From the NCBI GenBank assembly GCA_021847125.1, contig JAJZUK010000037.1:1-8065 (forward strand): a stretch of 8,065 nucleotides of DNA, read 5' to 3'. Source of the stretch: Pseudomonadota bacterium (GTDB lineage: Bacteria; Pseudomonadota; Gammaproteobacteria; Burkholderiales; SG8-39). Made by a program: the position numbers and the translations under genes. Shown piece by piece: positions 6,102 through 8,065 of the stretch. Below the pieces are notes generated by a model that saw nothing but the letters and a program-made list of their open reading frames with translations, ran no database searches and was not told the DNA's origin. Each line of letters opens with the position of its first letter. Positions within the stretch are counted from its first letter, which is position 1.

Positions 6102-6911
6102 TTATGTCTGCCGCAGCAGCTGCAACACCGGCGCGCTGTCCGGGCGTACGCCGCGCCAGATGAAAAACGATTCGGCCGCCTGCTCGACCAGCATACCGAG
6201 GCCGTCGGCAGACAGCGCCGCACCCTGCTCCCGGGCAAAGGCAAGGAACGGCGTCTCGCCCTTGCCGTACATCATGTCGTAGGCCAGCGCCCCGCGCGCG
6301 AACACCCCCGATGGCAGCGGCGGCAGTTCCCCGGCGAGGCTGGCGGAGGTGGCATTGATGACGAGGTCGAATTGTCTGCCGGCGAGCGCAGCATAGGCGC
6401 CGGCCTCGATCGCGCCGTGCACGCTTTGCGCCAGCTGCTGCGCCTTGTCCGGCGTGCGGTTGGCGAGCATGAACTGCGCCGGCTGCTGCTGCAGCAAGGG
6501 TTCGATGACGCCGCGCGCCGCTCCGCCTGCACCCAGCAGCAGAATGCGCCGGCCGGCGATGGCAAAGCCGAGGTTGTGCAGCAGATCGTTCACCAGTCCG
6601 GCGCCGTCGGTGTTGTCGGCAAAAATCGCAGCGCCATCGAATTTCAGCGTGTTCGCCGCCTGCGCCGTGCGCGCGCGCGGAGAGAGCACCGTCGCGTAGC
6701 GGCAGGCCTCGGCTTTGAACGGCAGGGTGACGTTGAGGCCGCGGCCGCCGCGGGCGCGGAACGCATCGGCCGTCGCCGCAAATGCATCCTTGGGCGCGAG
6801 CAGCGTCCCGTAGACCAGATCCTGCCCGGTCTGGCGCGCGAACGCGGCGTGTATCAGCGGCGACTTGCTGTGCGCGACCGGGTTGCCGATGACGGCGTAT
6901 AGGTCCGGCAT
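6102..6911 (-). CDS. aroE: Shikimate dehydrogenase (NADP+)
   Basis: A 269-residue cytoplasmic enzyme reducing 3-dehydroshikimate to shikimate in aromatic amino acid synthesis. The N-terminal domain has YAVIGNPVAHSKSP (5-18; S15 and S17 contact shikimate), NVTLPFK with catalytic K66, AANTL with N87, and DNTDGAG with D102, the partner of the lysine. The Rossmann domain carries GAGGAARGV (127-135) and the NADP-specificity motif NRT (151-153), then INATS and the terminal DGLGMLVEQAAESFFIWRG, with the conserved Q that binds substrate. Length is standard and all key residues are present. The ATG at 6911 is preceded by GGGGAG about 12 bases upstream, inside the end of the tonB-like gene, 9 bases before which that gene stops. 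Nothing links it functionally to its neighbours apart from shared transcription. Confidence 0.97.
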   Translation of the reverse strand: MPDLYAVIGNPVAHSKSPLIHAAFARQTGQDLVYGTLLAPKDAFAATADAFRARGGRGLNVTLPFKAEACRYATVLSPRARTAQAANTLKFDGAAIFADNTDGAGLVNDLLHNLGFAIAGRRILLLGAGGAARGVIEPLLQQQPAQFMLANRTPDKAQQLAQSVHGAIEAGAYAALAGRQFDLVINATSASLAGELPPLPSGVFARGALAYDMMYGKGETPFLAFAREQGAALSADGLGMLVEQAAESFFIWRGVRPDSAPVLQLLRQT

Positions 6912-6920
6912 GACGGGAAA

Positions 6921-7841
6921 TCACTCCCCTCGCAAGGTGTCCCCCGGAGCAAACGTCCAGGTTCGGGTGATAACGAGGATGTCGGTGTCGCGCTGGATGT
7001 TAGCGGGGAAGCGGGCGTAGGGCGCGGCCATTTTCACGATGCGCTCAGCCGCGCGATCGAGAATCTGGTGACCGGAGGAACGCTGTACGTCGACCGACTC
7101 CAGGCTGCCGTCGGCTTTGATCGAAACGGTGAGCACCAGGCTGCCATAGATTTTGCCGCGCGCGCCCTCCGGGTAATTCAGGTTGCCGATGCGCTGGACC
7201 TTCAGGCGCCAGTCCTCGACATACTGCGCGAAGCGGTATTCCTGCGCGCTCGAGCCGATGAACTTCCGGATCGGGCGTTTTTGATATTCCTCGGTTTGGC
7301 GCGAGATCTGCGCTTCCAGGCGCGCGATTGCGAGCGCGCTGTTTGCGAGGTCCTGGCCCGACACCCGGGGTTGCGGCGCGTCGGTCGCGGGCGCCGCATT
7401 CGGTTGTTCGGTGGCGGCTACGCTCTTGGCCGCGCGCAGCCGCGTCATCATTCGCAGTTGCTGCGCCTCCAGTTCCTGCACTCTCTGCGCGGCGCGCTTG
7501 GTATCGGTGCCGGCGTCCGTATCCTTCAGCACCGGCAGCGGCGTCTTGGCGCGCCGGTTCTCGTCGGTATTGCCGCCGCCGTCGAGATTGGCCTGCGCCA
7601 GCACGCTCGCCTTGACCGGCTTCGCGCGCGTCTTGCTGTTGACCAGGACGACGTCCAGCGACGGCGCGATGTATTTGTCGTGGATGATGTCGGGCAGGCG
7701 GAAATGGATGGACAGCGCCAGCGCGTGCAGGAATAGGGACAGCGCCAGCGCGAGCGCTAGATTACGCGACGGAGCATCCAGGCCGGCCATGAACCCAGGC
7801 CAGCGCAAACGCATGGAGCCGAGCGAATTGACGCTGTGCAA
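6921..7841 (-). CDS. TonB-family energy transducer
   Basis: A 306-residue protein with one N-terminal membrane segment (about 28-46) that contains S35-x-x-x-H39, the TonB transmembrane Ser/His pair needed to couple to ExbB/ExbD. A long periplasmic region follows, with charged, helix-prone stretches (about 115-140 and 164-190, probable coiled coil), not the Pro-Lys/Pro-Glu repeats of E. coli TonB. The C-terminal TonB domain (about 205-297) includes GSLVLTVSIKADGSLESVDV, the SSGHQILDRAAERIV helix and YARFP, ending in ITRTWTF. TonB proteins pass proton-motive energy to outer-membrane receptors; the TolA-like stalk leaves an envelope-integrity role possible. No exbB, exbD or receptor gene is in the window. 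Start: TTG at 7841 has GAGG five bases upstream; the in-frame ATG codons at 7814 and 7790 have none. First gene of the probable unit with aroE and mtgA. Confidence 0.88.
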   Translation of the reverse strand: MHSVNSLGSMRLRWPGFMAGLDAPSRNLALALALSLFLHALALSIHFRLPDIIHDKYIAPSLDVVLVNSKTRAKPVKASVLAQANLDGGGNTDENRRAKTPLPVLKDTDAGTDTKRAAQRVQELEAQQLRMMTRLRAAKSVAATEQPNAAPATDAPQPRVSGQDLANSALAIARLEAQISRQTEEYQKRPIRKFIGSSAQEYRFAQYVEDWRLKVQRIGNLNYPEGARGKIYGSLVLTVSIKADGSLESVDVQRSSGHQILDRAAERIVKMAAPYARFPANIQRDTDILVITRTWTFAPGDTLRGE

Positions 7842-7910
7842 TCAGACCTCAAAATCACTTGAAATCAATGTATTCTATGCTTTTCGAGAGAATTTATCTT
7901 AACTTTCTGC
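7842..7910 (-). promoter_or_regulatory. AT-rich gap with probable promoter for tonB-like/aroE/mtgA
   Basis: These 69 bases between the RNB gene stop and the tonB-like start are clearly richer in A and T than everything around them. On the minus strand TAGAAT (7877-7872) matches the -10 consensus at 5 of 6 positions and would start transcription about 25 bases before the TTG. TTAAGA about 19 bases upstream is a poor -35. I find no strong terminator hairpin for the RNB gene, so read-through into the unit is also possible. Confidence 0.4.
7846..7850 (-). promoter_or_regulatory. Ribosome binding site favouring the TTG start
   Basis: On the minus strand GAGGT (7850-7846) stands before TTG at 7841, with TCTGA between GAGG and the start codon. 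The downstream in-frame ATG codons lack any such site. This supports a TTG start for the TonB-family gene, though the spacing is at the short end of normal. Confidence 0.5.
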
Positions 7911-8065
7911 TCAATGCTCAGCCGATCCCTTGTACCGGGGTTTGACCGAGTTGTCGATCAGATCTATCCCCTCGATTTCGAGCAGTACGCGGCTGCCGAC
8001 TTCCAGATCCGGCAGCGAGGGCACGCGCACATACAACGGAATGCCTTCGAACTTAACCAGGGTAT
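7911..8065 (-). CDS. RNB-family exoribonuclease, C-terminal end
   Basis: The minus strand reads open from the window edge to TGA at 7913-7911, giving the last 50 residues of a protein: TLVKFEGIPLYVRVPSLPDL, then EVGSRVLLEIEGIDLIDNSV and KPRYKGSAEH. This matches, from memory, the C-terminal OB/S1-like end of betaproteobacterial RNB-domain ribonucleases (RNase II/R superfamily), which degrade RNA 3' to 5'. These proteins commonly lie directly upstream of a TonB-family gene and aroE in the same class, which supports the call. The catalytic RNB domain is outside the window, so which subgroup it belongs to cannot be judged. Confidence 0.65.
   Translation of the reverse strand, partial: TLVKFEGIPLYVRVPSLPDLEVGSRVLLEIEGIDLIDNSVKPRYKGSAEH

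Noticed and set aside
6101..6244. N-terminal extension of MtgA to 6244
   Set aside because: The added 48 residues are Arg/Cys/Ser-rich, overlap the aroE coding end and would bury the membrane anchor; the ATG at 6100 gives the normal family layout.
6087..6902. 271-codon plus-strand frame opposite aroE
   Set aside because: Its composition is typical of an antisense shadow, and aroE on the other strand has every family motif.
1..8065. tRNA, rRNA, CRISPR array, insertion sequence, toxin-antitoxin or defence genes
   Set aside because: I looked on both strands and saw no cloverleaf-like sequence, regularly spaced repeats, transposase motifs or terminal inverted repeats; nearly all bases are taken up by housekeeping genes.

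Overview
The window looks like ordinary chromosomal DNA from a GC-rich betaproteobacterium. I infer this from protein style (rubredoxin, ThiD, HemL and MtgA sequences read like those of Nitrosomonadales, Rhodocyclales or Burkholderiales), from the high GC third positions, and from the gene order (RNB ribonuclease, tonB-like gene, aroE, mtgA; and rubredoxin next to thiD, thiE, hemL), which I recall as common in that class. The species cannot be named from sequence alone.

Left block (1-3284). Two genes run leftward: a rubredoxin and, 30 bases after it, the first 77 codons of a pyrimidine-dimer DNA glycosylase that leaves the window. Divergently, from a shared 51-base gap, runs a tight rightward operon thiD-thiE-hemL. 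ThiD phosphorylates the pyrimidine moiety of thiamine, ThiE joins it to the thiazole moiety, and HemL makes 5-aminolevulinate for haem. The three genes are linked by a 3-base gap and a 4-base ATGA overlap.

Middle block (3285-5380). mscL (large mechanosensitive channel) faces hemL across a 26-base convergent gap that holds a perfect hairpin. A 250-base divergent spacer separates mscL from a UMF1-type major facilitator transporter. That spacer contains clustered palindromes just before the transporter start and a short minus-strand stretch that resembles a VPDSG/PEP-CTERM-type sorting signal. A hairpin followed by four T closes the transporter gene.

Right block (5381-8065). A leftward cluster contains, in transcription order, the 3' end of an RNB-family exoribonuclease, an AT-rich 69-base gap with a probable promoter, a TonB-family protein starting at TTG, aroE (shikimate dehydrogenase) and mtgA (monofunctional peptidoglycan glycosyltransferase). 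The last three genes are separated by 9 and 1 bases and are probably one operon.

All genes appear intact apart from the two cut by the window ends. I see no RNA gene, CRISPR array, insertion sequence, prophage or defence locus. I did not find a convincing undescribed system. The observations below are small-scale: regulatory palindromes, a possible gene relic, motif variants and start-codon questions.
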